10,988 bases of DNA from Deltaproteobacteria bacterium (GTDB lineage Bacteria > Desulfobacterota > Desulfobacteria > Desulfobacterales > SURF-15): NCBI GenBank assembly GCA_024644775.1, contig JAHEHB010000166.1, forward strand, positions 1-10,988, written 5' to 3'. The first letter of the stretch is position 1. The number at the start of each line of letters is the position of its first letter. Positions 1-5,614 of this stretch are shown piece by piece. The notes beneath the pieces were generated by a model, which searched no databases, had not been told where the DNA came from, and saw nothing but the letters and a program-made list of their open reading frames with translations. Made by a program: the position numbers and the translations under genes.

Positions 1-734
1 TGCCGATATTCGGCTTCATTGATGACATCTATATTTCTCATCTGCCTCAGCACGATATCTCTGCGTTGTTTGGCAAGGGATTTATTCACCAAAGGGGAGT
101 AACGAGAAGGCGCCCTGGGCATGCCTGCGATCAAAGCACATTCAGAAAGGTTTAGGTCCTTTACAGATTTTCCAAAAAAGATCCTGGACGCCGATTCCAC
201 GCCATAAGCACCGCTGCCAAAATAAACCTGGTTTAAGTAAAATTCCAGTATTTCGTATTTGGTATAGCGGCGCTCCAGTTGAAATGCTAAAAAGGCTTCT
301 TTTAATTTTCGGATCAGCGTCTTTTTAGCGGTCAGAAACAGTGTTTTTGCAAGCTGCTGAGTCAGGGTGCTCGCCCCTTCGACATATTCTCCAGCCCCAA
401 TATTCCGGATGATAGCCCGCAAGATGCCTTTTATGTCAACACCGCTGTGACGATAAAAGTTGCGATCTTCCGTAGCGATCAGAGCGGCTTTAAGAGCCTC
501 GGGCACCATCTGCAGCGGAACCGGGTCCCGCTTTTCAGAAAAAAGCTCAGCGAGCAGAACTTCATCGGCGGAAAAAATCCGGGTTATGGCAGCCGGTTTA
601 TAGGATTCAAGAGAGCGGATTTGAGGCAGATCACTGGTAAGTGCAACAATTGCACCGATAATTATTCCGCAAACACCCCCTCCAAAGAGGATGAGGACCG
701 CAAGGAGAGCGTTCCGCTTTCGGTTCATTCCCAT
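1..734 (-). CDS. Class A penicillin-binding protein, glycosyltransferase (GT51) part, truncated by window edge
   Basis: This is the N-terminal 244 residues of a bifunctional PBP1A-like peptidoglycan synthase, which polymerises lipid II in the periplasm; the transpeptidase half lies beyond the window. A basic N-terminus is followed by one membrane anchor (about residues 9-33). Next come GT51 motifs: ATEDRNFYRHSGVD (89-100, catalytic Glu89), GASTLTQQLAKTLFL (120-134), the RKLKE motif with Glu146, and EILEFYLNQVYFGSGAYGVE (161-180). A typical LIAGMPRAPSRYSP segment (201-214) closes the visible domain. Two in-frame ATGs are possible (734 and 728) and neither has a good Shine-Dalgarno. The 734 start lies 12 bp after the ggt stop, in the same frame, so translation is probably coupled to ggt. 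The family call is secure; the exact subclass (PBP1A or PBP1C) cannot be settled without the C-terminal half. Confidence 0.95.
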   Translation of the reverse strand, partial: MGMNRKRNALLAVLILFGGGVCGIIIGAIVALTSDLPQIRSLESYKPAAITRIFSADEVLLAELFSEKRDPVPLQMVPEALKAALIATEDRNFYRHSGVDIKGILRAIIRNIGAGEYVEGASTLTQQLAKTLFLTAKKTLIRKLKEAFLAFQLERRYTKYEILEFYLNQVYFGSGAYGVESASRIFFGKSVKDLNLSECALIAGMPRAPSRYSPLVNKSLAKQRRDIVLRQMRNIDVINEAEYR

Positions 735-746
735 CGAGACGAGTGA

Positions 747-2330
747 TTAAAACCCGACAGCACACCCATCTTTTCGATGGTCCGAACCCGCAACATACGT
801 TCCGCCCATATTGTAGATGAGTTGCGCCCCTCCAAACAAAGACATCGGTTCATCGTTAACAACGGTGTGTCCAAGATCCGTCAATCCTGCGAGTGTTTCT
901 TTTGAAAAACCCGGCTCTACGGCCACTCGGTTATCAGGCGATGTTAAATGCCATCGCGGTGCATCAGACGCTGTCTGTGGATTTTGACAATAATCGAAAA
1001 TCCGTATCAACATCTGAACATGTCCTTGTGCCTGCATGTGGCCCCCCATTACGCCAAAACTCATGAGCGGAGAACCGTCTTTTGTAACGAATGCCGGTAT
1101 AATCGTATGGTAGGGTCGCTTGTTGCCATCCACCTGATTGGGATGTCCTTTTTCAATGGTAAAACCAGCACCCCGATTCTGCAAGCTGATGCCGGTATCC
1201 GGAATGACAACACCGGAACCAAATCCCATATAGTTGGACTGGATAAAAGAGACCATCATTCCATTGGCATCTGCAGCCGTTAAATAGACGGTTCCTTTAT
1301 CGTGAGCAATTCCGGTATCTGGAAATTGTGCAGCGTTCATGTCGATGCAACCGGCTCTTTTCACCAAATAGTCAGGCGCCAGTAAATCCTTCGGTGAAAT
1401 CACCATATAATTCGGATCGGCCAAATGCTGCTTTATGTCTGCGAGCGCCAGTTTCATCGCCTCGATTTGCAGATGAAGGGAATTAACAGAATCTATCGGA
1501 TACGAGGACAAATCAAACTGCTCCAATAGACCCAAAGCGATGAGGGCTGCGATGCCCTGGCCATTTGGGGGAATCTCGTGTAACACATACCCCCTGTATT
1601 CTTGTGAAATAAGATCCACCCACTCGACTTTGTGTGATGCTAAATCATCAACGATTAACGCGCCTCCGTGGTCTTTTGAACAACTGGCAATTTGTTGTGC
1701 CAATTCTCCCCGATAAAAAGACTCACCGTCGGTTTGGGCGATTTGTTGCAGGGTGTTTGCCTGGTCTTTGCATTGGAACAATTCACCGGCTTTTGGGGCG
1801 CGGCCATTTTTCAAAAAGGTTTTACAGAAATCTGGAAACCCTTTAAAACGGTGTTGCGCTCTATCCCAGCCAATGGCAGTAATCGGTGATACCAAAAAAC
1901 CGTCTGATGCATAAGAAATAGCGGGTTCAAATAAATCTTCGAAGGGGAGTCGGCCAAACCGTTTTGACAGCTCAATCCACACGGATACAGCCCCCGGAAC
2001 GGTAACAGCATCCCAACCCGATTGCGGCATCCCGTCCAAATGGGCAAACTTTTCGTAGGTCCAATTTTGAGGCGAACGACCCGAACCATTGATACCGTGC
2101 AGTGCACTGCCGTCCCAAATGATGGCAAAGGCATCACTACCGATTCCATTGCTGGTCGGCTCAACCACAGTAAGCGTAATAGCGGCAGCCAGCGCCGCAT
2201 CAACGGCATTGCCGCCTTTTAGTAGCATTCTTAGACCCGCCTGAGCTGCAAGGGGTTGGGAGGTCGCGACTATATTGCGAGCCATAACCGGCATTCTCTG
2301 GGAACGATACGGAAATTCATAAGTGAGCAT
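747..2330 (-). CDS. ggt: Gamma-glutamyltranspeptidase family protein, YwrD-like (527 aa)
   Basis: This Ntn-hydrolase family enzyme is made as a precursor that cleaves itself before a threonine. It transfers or hydrolyses gamma-glutamyl groups, as in glutathione or polyglutamate turnover. The N-terminal signature KGGNAVDAALAAAITLTVVEPTSNGIG is at about 38-64. The processing site is DKGTVYLTAAD (344-354), with Thr347 as the expected nucleophile, followed by SFIQSNYMGFGSG (361-373) and LQNRGAGF (383-390). The expected subunits are 1-346 and 347-527. The length and the VMGGHMQAQGHVQ segment (427-439) resemble the YwrD branch rather than E. coli GGT, which has a GGSR oxyanion loop there. No signal peptide is visible, so the protein is probably cytoplasmic. 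The start is supported by GGAG at 2339-2342, 8 bp upstream. It is followed directly by the PBP gene. The substrate is uncertain, because this branch is often annotated without biochemical proof. Confidence 0.93.
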   Translation of the reverse strand: MLTYEFPYRSQRMPVMARNIVATSQPLAAQAGLRMLLKGGNAVDAALAAAITLTVVEPTSNGIGSDAFAIIWDGSALHGINGSGRSPQNWTYEKFAHLDGMPQSGWDAVTVPGAVSVWIELSKRFGRLPFEDLFEPAISYASDGFLVSPITAIGWDRAQHRFKGFPDFCKTFLKNGRAPKAGELFQCKDQANTLQQIAQTDGESFYRGELAQQIASCSKDHGGALIVDDLASHKVEWVDLISQEYRGYVLHEIPPNGQGIAALIALGLLEQFDLSSYPIDSVNSLHLQIEAMKLALADIKQHLADPNYMVISPKDLLAPDYLVKRAGCIDMNAAQFPDTGIAHDKGTVYLTAADANGMMVSFIQSNYMGFGSGVVIPDTGISLQNRGAGFTIEKGHPNQVDGNKRPYHTIIPAFVTKDGSPLMSFGVMGGHMQAQGHVQMLIRIFDYCQNPQTASDAPRWHLTSPDNRVAVEPGFSKETLAGLTDLGHTVVNDEPMSLFGGAQLIYNMGGTYVAGSDHRKDGCAVGF

Positions 2331-2351
2331 TTTTACTTCTCCATCGGTAGT

Positions 2352-2497
2352 TAGTGTCCGTCCAGGGATGAGAAAATTTTTGCAAGATCAAGGCGGGCGA
2401 GAATTTTAACCACAGGAATACATTGAGTATTTTGAGGATTAAAATTCGGAGCCCAACGCCGATATTGCGGAAATTAGCCATTTCTGGATGGGCACTA
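2352..2497. repeat. 146-bp foldback / MITE-like element with inverted ends
   Basis: The whole segment is one long imperfect palindrome centred near 2424. Its ends match in inverted orientation: TAGTGTCCGTCCAGGGATG on the left and TAGTGCCCATCCAGAAATG read inward from the right. Inside, GCAAGATC pairs with GATATTGC, GGCGGGC with GCCC/GCC, GAATTTTAA with TTAAAATTC, and GAATAC with GTATTt around the loop attga. The outer bases are TA on both sides, which would fit a TA target duplication of the IS630/Tc1 type, but this is not proven. There is no coding capacity, so it would be a non-autonomous element or a dispersed structured repeat. From memory it resembles repeats scattered through Desulfobacterales genomes; I cannot verify that here. 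Confidence 0.75.
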
Positions 2498-2500
2498 GTT

Positions 2501-2537
2501 AGCTGATCAGCTTACGAAGAGAAACGGCGTTTGTCAA
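2501..2537 (-). promoter_or_regulatory. Candidate sigma-70 promoter for ggt with overlapping palindrome
   Basis: On the minus strand a perfect -35 box TTGACA (2537-2532) is followed by a 17-bp spacer and a weak -10 box TAAGCT (2514-2509, 3 of 6 consensus bases). The -10 overlaps a perfect 12-bp palindrome AGCTGATCAGCT (2501-2512), a plausible operator. Initiation near 2502 would transcribe the entire foldback element as 5' leader of ggt. The weak -10 keeps this tentative; ggt may instead be read from the upstream regulator operon. Confidence 0.35.
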
Positions 2538-2608
2538 TGAGAAATGGACGATCTTTACGGTAACGTCAATGTAGGAGGAATGGATTCATTTTATATTTTG
2601 TTTGTTTG

Positions 2609-2635
2609 ACAGGATCTACAGGATTTTAAGGATAT
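2609..2635. repeat. Short 9-bp tandem motif (ACAGGATnT type)
   Basis: Three degenerate 9-bp units are visible in a row: GACAGGATC, TACAGGATT and TTAAGGATA, preceded by TTTGTTT. Short ACAGGAT-type tandem motifs of this sort are, from memory, common between genes in Desulfobacterota and other proteobacteria. No function is evident. It lies next to the perfect inverted repeat at 2639-2667. Confidence 0.5.
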
Positions 2636-2748
2636 TATTTTCTGGTTTTCCGGAAGAAAACCAGAAAGGCTAATCCGCTAACGCGAAAAACTTTGACGGT
2701 ACCATAAACACCCCGGTCTGTTTCACACCTTATGGTTTTGACTTTCAT
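2635..2748 (-). CDS. Possible 37-aa small ORF, or repeat-derived non-coding sequence
   Basis: An ATG at 2748 opens a 37-residue frame, MKVKTIRCETDRGVYGTVKV followed by FRVSGLAFLVFFRKTRK, ending at TAA 2635-2637. A GAGG lies only 2 bp before the ATG, which is too close for a normal Shine-Dalgarno. The frame reads through the 12-bp inverted repeat at its 3' end. The FRVSG-like translation recalls short hypothetical proteins derived from dispersed intergenic repeats. I lean towards repeat DNA rather than a gene and list it so that it is not lost. Confidence 0.15.
   Translation of the reverse strand: MKVKTIRCETDRGVYGTVKVFRVSGLAFLVFFRKTRK
2639..2667. repeat. Perfect 12-bp inverted repeat with 5-nt loop
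   Basis: TTTCTGGTTTTC (2639-2650) and GAAAACCAGAAA (2656-2667) are exact reverse complements around the loop cggaa. The hairpin lies about 120 bp past the end of the sigma-54 activator gene, so it could stop or stabilise that transcript. Neither side has a clear T-tract, so it is not called a terminator. Confidence 0.6.
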
Positions 2749-2752
2749 TACC

Positions 2753-2771
2753 TCGCCGGAGGCGATTTTTT
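2753..2771 (+). terminator. Weak terminator-like hairpin on the plus strand
   Basis: TCGCC (2753-2757) and GGCGA (2761-2765) form a 5-bp GC-rich stem with a 3-nt loop, followed by six T (2766-2771). The orientation would stop plus-strand transcription, but no plus-strand gene ends here. If functional it would limit antisense reading into the regulator gene. The short stem makes this doubtful. Confidence 0.25.
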
Positions 2772-2785
2772 GTTGAAAGCTTTGC

Positions 2786-4363
2786 CTATATTTCTTGTAT
2801 CTGGTATTTGGATATTAAACTTGATAGGTAGGTTCTTTGTATACCCAGGATTTTTGCCGCTTTACTTCTATTTCCGCTGGTGTGTCGTAGGTTTGTTTTG
2901 ATAAATTCTTTCTTAAATACATTTAGGGCATCCTTGAGAGTCAATCCTACTTGAAATCCTGGATGGCTTGGATTCGAATTAAAGATAGGTAGATCTACCG
3001 GCAAGATCTCTTTTCCATTGCCCAGTACGACGGCCCGCTCCAGCGCGTTTCTGAGCTCTCGAACATTTCCCGGCCAGTGATACTCCAACATTTTTTCAAT
3101 GGCTTTTGGAGAAATGTTCAGTTGTGACAGACCATTTTCTTTTTGAAATATATCCAAGAAATACTCGGCTAACAACGGAATGTCTTCTTTTCTTTCCCTT
3201 AACGATGGCATAGGAATCTGAACGACATTGAGTCGATAGTAGAGATCTTCCCGAAATCTGCCCGTTTCTACCTCCTTTGTGATTTCTTTGTTGGTAGCTG
3301 CGATTACCCTCACATCAACGTGAATGGAAACATTTCCTCCAATTCGATAAAACATCTCTTCTTGCAGGACACGAAGAAGCTTTGCTTGCATAGCGGGGCT
3401 CATTTCCGCGATCTCATCTAGAAAAATGGTGCCTTTATCCGCCAATTCGAACTTGCCGATTTTTCGTTCGATCGCACCGGTGAATGCCCCCTTTTCATGT
3501 CCAAACAATTCGTCTTCCAGCAAAGATTCCGGCAGTGCCGCACAATTGAGTATGACGAGCGGTTCATCTTTGCGGTTTCCCGCACGATGAATGAGTCTTG
3601 CCAACAGTTCCTTTCCGGTTCCACTCTCTCCCACGATCAGTGTACTTGTTTTGGAATTGGCAACCTTAAACCCGTCGGAAATAACTTTACGCAATGTCGG
3701 GCAATCTCCAATGATCTGATACTTGGAACCGAGTGCTTCCTTAAGCGTTTTATTTTCCCGTTTAACCCGTGCAATCTTTTGTGCACTCTTAAGTGCCATC
3801 GCCGCCAATTCAGAAAAACCCGCCAGCAGCTTTATATCAGCATCCGTAATGGGACTTCCGTCGATTTTATCGATAATTTCGACAACCCCGATAATTTCAT
3901 CTTCGATCTTCATCGGTACACAAGCGATGGAACGGGTCGAAAAACCGATAGAATCGCTGATTTCCTTGTACCATCGCGGGTCTTTTGTGACATCGGGTAT
4001 CAAAACCGGCTCACCGGTTACCGCCACATGCCCCGCGATACCCTGACCCAATTCGATTTCAAATTTTTTAACATCTTCTTTCTTGTCGCCGGTGGCAACT
4101 TTAAAATACAAACGCTTTGTCTTTTGGTCCACCAACAACAAAGAGCTGGCCTTCGCCATCATCATTCGAGTAGCGGTTTCAATGATAAGTTCAAGAAGCT
4201 GATCTAAATCCTCCATCGAAGAAACCCATGTGGCTATCTCTTTTAGTTGAGCGATGGAAACGTCTGAATTTTTATTATATAAAATCGCACGTTTTTTCAT
4301 TTGACAAACACCGTCTCTGGATTTCTGAATTGATTTTTCAACATTGGGCAAATGCGACATCAC
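2786..4363 (-). CDS. GAF-domain sigma-54-dependent transcriptional activator, NifA-like (525 aa)
   Basis: This is a bacterial enhancer-binding protein that uses ATP to remodel sigma-54 RNA polymerase. In order it has a GAF sensor (about 45-195), a linker helix (196-212), the AAA+ domain (about 217-445) and a Fis-type helix-turn-helix (about 495-520, GNRSKAAKILGIQRTYLSSL). Walker A is GESGTGKE (245-252), the sigma-54 contact loop GAFTGA is intact (292-297), and Walker B is GTIFLDE (311-317). The WPGNVREL motif is at 430-437. There is no receiver domain, so it is not a classical two-component regulator; the GAF ligand is unknown. The start is GTG at 4363 or ATG at 4360, with AGGA about 8-11 bp upstream; Met22 (ATG 4300) is possible but lacks a good ribosome site. 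It follows the 128-aa gene by 20 bp, suggesting one operon. No -24/-12 site was seen nearby. Confidence 0.95.
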   Translation of the reverse strand: MMSHLPNVEKSIQKSRDGVCQMKKRAILYNKNSDVSIAQLKEIATWVSSMEDLDQLLELIIETATRMMMAKASSLLLVDQKTKRLYFKVATGDKKEDVKKFEIELGQGIAGHVAVTGEPVLIPDVTKDPRWYKEISDSIGFSTRSIACVPMKIEDEIIGVVEIIDKIDGSPITDADIKLLAGFSELAAMALKSAQKIARVKRENKTLKEALGSKYQIIGDCPTLRKVISDGFKVANSKTSTLIVGESGTGKELLARLIHRAGNRKDEPLVILNCAALPESLLEDELFGHEKGAFTGAIERKIGKFELADKGTIFLDEIAEMSPAMQAKLLRVLQEEMFYRIGGNVSIHVDVRVIAATNKEITKEVETGRFREDLYYRLNVVQIPMPSLRERKEDIPLLAEYFLDIFQKENGLSQLNISPKAIEKMLEYHWPGNVRELRNALERAVVLGNGKEILPVDLPIFNSNPSHPGFQVGLTLKDALNVFKKEFIKTNLRHTSGNRSKAAKILGIQRTYLSSLISKYQIQEI

Positions 4364-4383
4364 GAATTTTTTCCTGTAAAATG

Positions 4384-4770
4384 TTATGCAGAAAACTGAA
4401 CATGGTGCGTTTGGTAATGGTTACTTTCATCCGAAAGGATGGCAAGACCGACTCGAAAATGTCCCTTGAATCGCCCGTTTTCATCTCTGCTGATGTACTG
4501 GATCTTCGTGTTGTAGGTTTTTACAGGACACAATTTATCTTCAGAATAGTACTTCATATCGAGCACGTCACCCACATGTATCCAATTGATGATATCCGAA
4601 TCCTCCTTCACCAATGCAAAAACAGACTCTGGAGATCTGCTCCACAGCTTTGACTGATAAAGCAATTTGGGGCCATTTACAGAAAATTCTACACAGTAGA
4701 ATTGACTACAGGAAAAGTTTTGCTCCCCTACGTAATGTTGTAAGCTATTGAGTGTGGCTGGCTCGTTCAT
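4384..4770 (-). CDS. 128-aa conserved-looking protein, possibly PilZ-like
   Basis: I cannot name this gene with certainty. The protein is soluble and has no signal peptide or membrane segment. The central and C-terminal parts, VGDVLDMKYYSEDKL (about 67-81) and DENGRFKGHFRVGLAI (about 96-111), read like the later beta strands of a PilZ-type barrel. The canonical c-di-GMP motifs RxxxR and [D/N]xSxxG are not visible, so c-di-GMP binding should not be assumed. Four cysteines occur, two of them in CSQFYC (20-25). It precedes the sigma-54 activator by 20 bp on the same strand and is probably co-transcribed, perhaps as a partner or modulator. The chosen ATG has no close Shine-Dalgarno: a strong AAAGGAG sits about 30 bp upstream and instead serves a nine-codon leader frame whose stop overlaps this ATG. 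An upstream in-frame ATT start at that ribosome site is a rarer alternative. Confidence 0.75.
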   Translation of the reverse strand: MNEPATLNSLQHYVGEQNFSCSQFYCVEFSVNGPKLLYQSKLWSRSPESVFALVKEDSDIINWIHVGDVLDMKYYSEDKLCPVKTYNTKIQYISRDENGRFKGHFRVGLAILSDESNHYQTHHVQFSA

Positions 4771-4796
4771 AGCACGATGATGTGTTTCCCGATCAA
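4767..4796 (-). CDS. Nine-residue candidate leader peptide, TTG start
   Basis: On the minus strand AAAGGAG is followed after 8 bp by TTG, opening the frame MIGKHIIVL-stop. Its TGA overlaps the ATG of the 128-aa gene as ATGA. That arrangement would let ribosomes reload directly onto the next gene, which otherwise lacks a ribosome site. The peptide shows no run of one amino acid, so classic attenuation is not indicated. The alternative is that the 128-aa protein begins upstream at an ATT codon, 7 bp from the same AAAGGAG. Confidence 0.35.
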   Translation of the reverse strand: MIGKHIIVL

Positions 4797-4983
4797 TGGG
4801 ATATCTCCTTTATATTGATATGGTTCGTAATTGCGTTACGTCTTAAACCTTTCATTTTTTTAAAACATGTACGAAATTGCTAAACATATTGATCGGAAAA
4901 TCGTCCAAGATACTTTAGAAAATTATTAAAAAACAGACTCAAAAGACCAAGGGAGACGTAGTGTCTGCAAAACACGAACTCTT
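4797..4983. other. Divergent upstream region of the minus-strand operon
   Basis: No gene is seen here. It should hold the promoter of the 128-aa protein and activator operon, but no convincing -35/-10 pair was found by eye. A small inverted repeat CGTAA-N5-TTACG (4826-4840) and two direct copies of ATATTGAT (near 4813 and 4886) are the only possible regulator sites noticed. Both are weak. Confidence 0.4.
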
Positions 4984-4992
4984 TGTTATAAT
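4984..4992 (+). promoter_or_regulatory. Extended -10 promoter element for the mini-WYL gene
   Basis: TGTTATAAT (4984-4992) matches the extended -10 consensus TGnTATAAT exactly. No good -35 is present, which extended -10 promoters tolerate. Initiation near 4999 would give a leader of about 24 nt before the ATG at 5023. The position directly ahead of a small plus-strand gene supports the call. Confidence 0.5.
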
Positions 4993-5022
4993 TGCCGCTG
5001 ATAACACAAAAAATCACTTATT

Positions 5023-5202
5023 ATGGAGACCGGGGATTCGATTGAAATCATCTATCAAGATGCCAGAGGGTCCATTCCGACACGTAGGATTGTACCTCTC
5101 TCAGTTGGGCTTTTCAGAGGAATCACTATGATCGAGGCATTTTGTACCCTCCGCCAGGACAAACGCAATTTCAGATTAGATCGGATTTTGGAAATCAGAT
5201 GA
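5023..5202 (+). CDS. 59-aa stand-alone WYL-domain core protein
   Basis: The frame encodes a short protein beginning METGDSIEIIYQDARGSIPT and ending NFRLDRILEIR. The order of features matches the core barrel of WYL ligand-sensing domains: IEIIYxDxxG (7-16), RRIVP (21-25), the G-x-x-M-I-E-A-F-C-x-L-R stretch (33-44) in place of the usual W-Y-L-x-A-Y-C-x-L-R, and RNFRLDRI (48-55). The namesake W-Y-L reads T-M-I here. There is no helix-turn-helix before it; an in-frame TAA lies at 5002-5004, so it is not the tail of a longer intact gene. No Shine-Dalgarno is visible, but an extended -10 lies 31 bp upstream of the ATG. WYL domains bind ligands, often nucleic acids or nucleotides, in regulators and defence systems. 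This copy could be a regulator partner or a remnant of a larger gene. Confidence 0.65.
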   Translation: METGDSIEIIYQDARGSIPTRRIVPLSVGLFRGITMIEAFCTLRQDKRNFRLDRILEIR

Positions 5203-5417
5203 TGAAAAAGAAGTGACTATCATGAATTCATCTGTTTTCGGTTATCCTTCACGTATTTTTGGTTACATAATCAGTACCTGAAATAATTTCAAAAAATCGA
5301 TATCTGGACAACCCTTAATATATATCTGCACCGGGGTGATATTTGGTTTTCCGACTAATACCCAAAGAGGTGCATGCTCTCCAATAATACATAAAATGAA
5401 TGGATTTTTCATTTTAT
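5203..5417. other. AT-rich spacer ending in a 10-bp palindrome
   Basis: No gene is seen. The clearest structure is ATAAAATGAA (5391-5400) with its exact inverted copy TTCATTTTAT (5408-5417) around a 7-nt loop. It abuts the candidate -35 box of the solute-binding protein gene, so an operator is plausible; it could also be a weak AT-rich hairpin ending the WYL transcript. Confidence 0.5.
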
Positions 5418-5447
5418 TTGACCCTACGCATTAAAATCATGTATAAA
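5418..5447 (+). promoter_or_regulatory. Candidate sigma-70 promoter for the solute-binding protein
   Basis: TTGACC (5418-5423) and TATAAA (5442-5447) are separated by 18 bp, a good pair by eye, with TG directly before the -10. Initiation near 5454 would leave a leader of about 160 nt before the ATG at 5615. The palindrome at 5391-5417 touches the -35 box. No GG-N10-GC sigma-54 site was found in the same interval, which argues against direct control by the neighbouring activator. Confidence 0.45.
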
Positions 5448-5614
5448 TCCCAATTAAATACCTCTGACTTCCGTCTCTATCTGGCCTGAAACGCTTTTCT
5501 AATTCTGCAAGAAAACTATAGTGTAGGCCTGATATTGAATTTCTCTCTTGAGTTTTTTCGTTTTGAATTTTTGAAGGGAACCCGACCAACCCATCAAATG
5601 AAAGGAGGGAGATC

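Noticed and set aside
2575..2609. AGGAGGAATG as a gene start on the plus strand
   Set aside because: The frame ends after nine codons and the ribosome site abuts the ATG. It lies in repeat-rich DNA.
3497..4207. Long plus-strand open frame (236 codons) inside the activator gene
   Set aside because: It is antisense to a strongly conserved GAF-AAA+ coding region, its translation resembles no family, and it has no ribosome site.
4228..4653. Plus-strand open frame (141 codons) across the junction of the activator and the 128-aa gene
   Set aside because: It is antisense to two better-supported genes and its translation is low in recognisable motifs.
4771..5614. Sigma-54 (-24/-12) promoter for either divergent transcript
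   Set aside because: Each GG was checked for GC ten bases later (plus strand from 5203) and the reverse for the minus strand (4771-5022). The nearest miss is TGGCC...CGCT near 5482, with 8-bp spacing.
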